Positions 33,791-34,531 of a stretch of 34,531 bases of DNA are shown piece after piece (positions within the stretch are counted from its first letter, which is position 1; the number at the start of each line of letters is the position of its first letter). Location: positions 1-34,531 of the forward strand of contig RDYZ01000218.1 in NCBI GenBank assembly GCA_004293855.1, given 5' to 3'. This DNA comes from Oscillatoriales cyanobacterium (GTDB lineage: Bacteria; Cyanobacteriota; Cyanobacteriia; Cyanobacteriales; Geitlerinemataceae). Below the pieces are notes generated by a model, which was not told where the DNA came from, searched no databases, and worked only from the letters and a program-made list of their open reading frames with translations. The translations under genes and the position numbers were made by a program.

Positions 33791-33919
33791 TTTTACTCGT
33801 TCCCACGCTCCGCGTGGGCAACGCAAGCCCCAGACGCTCTGCGTCGCGACTATAGACCATGATTCACTGGACGCAGAGCGTCCAAACGGCATTCCCACAC
33901 AGAGCGCAGGAACGATTAA
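33791..33919. mobile_element. MITE-like hairpin-rich repeat, copy 2
   Basis: Nearly identical to 32053-32180, same orientation, one base longer (CCCACGCTCCGCGTGGG in the first hairpin). Same terminal sequences TTTTACTCG and GGAACGATTAA, and again a decayed final hairpin (CCCACACAGAGCGCAGG), with different substitutions from copy 1. Its right end abuts a truncated TPR coding frame. Confidence 0.8.
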
Positions 33920-34078
33920 AAATGTAAGCAATACCCTGAAGCCCTGCAAAACTACGAAGCCGCCCTATCGATGTTCCGCGACCAGCTCGGAGCCAAACAC
34001 CCGCAAACCATCCTGATCCAAGGCAAAATCAAACAGATCCAAAAGCAAATCAAACAACAGAAAAAATCAAAATCCTGA
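33920..34078 (+). pseudogene. 3' fragment of a tetratricopeptide-repeat gene
   Basis: Immediately after the MITE-like repeat a frame is open to TGA at 34076-34078 and reads YPEALQNYEAALSMF, then RDQLGAKHPQTILIQ and a Lys/Gln-rich helix ending KKSKS. EALxxYExAL and LGxxHPxT are typical of kinesin-light-chain-type TPR repeats in cyanobacteria. There is no start codon or upstream repeats, since a stop lies in the repeat (33917-33919). This is the tail of a larger gene whose front has been replaced. It was not in the ORF track. Confidence 0.65.
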
Positions 34079-34240
34079 AGCTTCAGGCAGAATGCAGATC
34101 CTTGAATACTGTATTCCTACACAACATTATGTCCCCGACGATCGCGCCCATTCCAAAACCTCAGCGGTCTAACGCCCCCCCAACCCACCCCAAAACAACA
34201 GCGTCCATTCTGTCTAACCAACCATCGAGGCACGAGATCG

Positions 34241-34531
34241 ATGCCAGAACCACCCACGATTCAAACCCTGAGCCAAACCCTGACGCTCAACCTCCCCACC
34301 AGCCTCAAACTCCAGATCACCCCCGACCAATTTGCGATCCTCGCCGCCAGCAATCGCACACTCCGCCTCGAACGCACCGCCCAGGGAGAACTATCCGTGA
34401 ATCCACCCACCGGCTGGGAAACCGGCGAACGTAATCGCAGCATCATCGGACAGCTCGATCGCTGGTATGACCTCAATGGCAGCCCCGGAAAAGCCTTCGA
34501 CTCATCCACCGGATTTATCCTGCCAAATGGA
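34241..34531 (+). CDS. Uma2-family (DUF820) nuclease-like protein, 3' truncated by the window end
   Basis: The frame from the ATG at 34241 stays open to the last base (97 codons) and is missing from the ORF track because its stop lies outside. The sequence contains the Uma2 N-terminal signature: LQITPDQFAILAASNRTLRLERTAQGELSVNPPTGWETGERN, then QLDRWYDLNGSPGKAFDSSTGFILPNG. The long N-terminal form with a PPTGxETGxRN and DSSTGFxLPNG motif is a separate subgroup from the Uma2 gene at 33116, so this is not a recent duplicate. It is the second complete-looking Uma2 start within 1 kb. The catalytic core (PD, ExK) would follow beyond the window. Confidence 0.85.
   Translation, partial: MPEPPTIQTLSQTLTLNLPTSLKLQITPDQFAILAASNRTLRLERTAQGELSVNPPTGWETGERNRSIIGQLDRWYDLNGSPGKAFDSSTGFILPNG

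Noticed and set aside
33695-33949. ORF-track N-terminal extension of the Uma2 protein, with a signal-peptide-like start
   Set aside because: The extension is the MITE-like repeat and the regulatory region read in an open frame; Uma2 proteins begin at about MVATKTQGNILSLGDFLAMPE.

Overview
The window is a chromosomal segment of a GC-rich cyanobacterium. The evidence is the very high density of the HIP1 octamer GCGATCGC, together with the cyanobacterial marker genes psb28, cp12, rpaA and cphA. A double CheW protein, a DHH-CBS-nucleotidyltransferase fusion, Uma2 nucleases, a WD40 nSTAND protein and a TPS-exoprotein tail fit a filamentous or otherwise morphologically complex lineage. The genus cannot be named from sequence alone.

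Bases 1-29,600 look like core or typical cyanobacterial DNA. In order they hold: the C-terminal end of a haemagglutinin-type exoprotein; a secreted PPC-domain protein (minus); recF; the response regulator rpaA, closed by a terminator built from two HIP1 sites; a short Hsp70-like ATPase facing a small conserved protein, with a long palindrome between them; a 1719-aa nSTAND NTPase with 14 WD40 repeats; pheA; an HtrA-family protease; a pentapeptide-repeat protein; psb28 and cp12 converging on a bidirectional terminator; cyanophycin synthetase cphA; a two-domain CheW protein; a PHP-domain phosphoesterase; a DHH-CBS-CCA-type nucleotidyltransferase followed after 19 bp by a NYN-LOTUS protein; a ChlP-like reductase; the overlapping pair pyrH-frr; and a tandem-domain PTPS/QueD protein.

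Bases 29,600-34,531 are accessory. A 51-bp tandem duplication lies just upstream of the PTPS gene. From about 29,820 to 32,040 the DNA becomes AT-rich and carries no HIP1 site. This island encodes a small hypothetical protein and an AIPR-family (abortive-infection/phage-resistance) protein whose N-terminus shows a Mrr-like D...QxK nuclease signature. Two directly oriented copies of a roughly 128-bp hairpin-rich MITE-like repeat (32,053-32,180 and 33,791-33,919) bracket a DUF433/DUF5615 toxin-antitoxin pair and a complete Uma2 nuclease gene. Beyond the second copy lie the decapitated tail of a TPR gene and the start of another Uma2 gene that runs off the window.

The core half links photosynthesis and carbon/nitrogen storage control (RpaA, CP12, Psb28, CphA) with housekeeping (RecF, PheA, PyrH, Frr, RNA processing). 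The last 5 kb looks like a defence/conflict hot spot built by repeat-mediated insertions. The best candidate for something new is the AIPR island with its small upstream gene, followed by the repeat-bracketed TA-Uma2 cassette. All product calls rest on reading motifs by eye; no database search was run.
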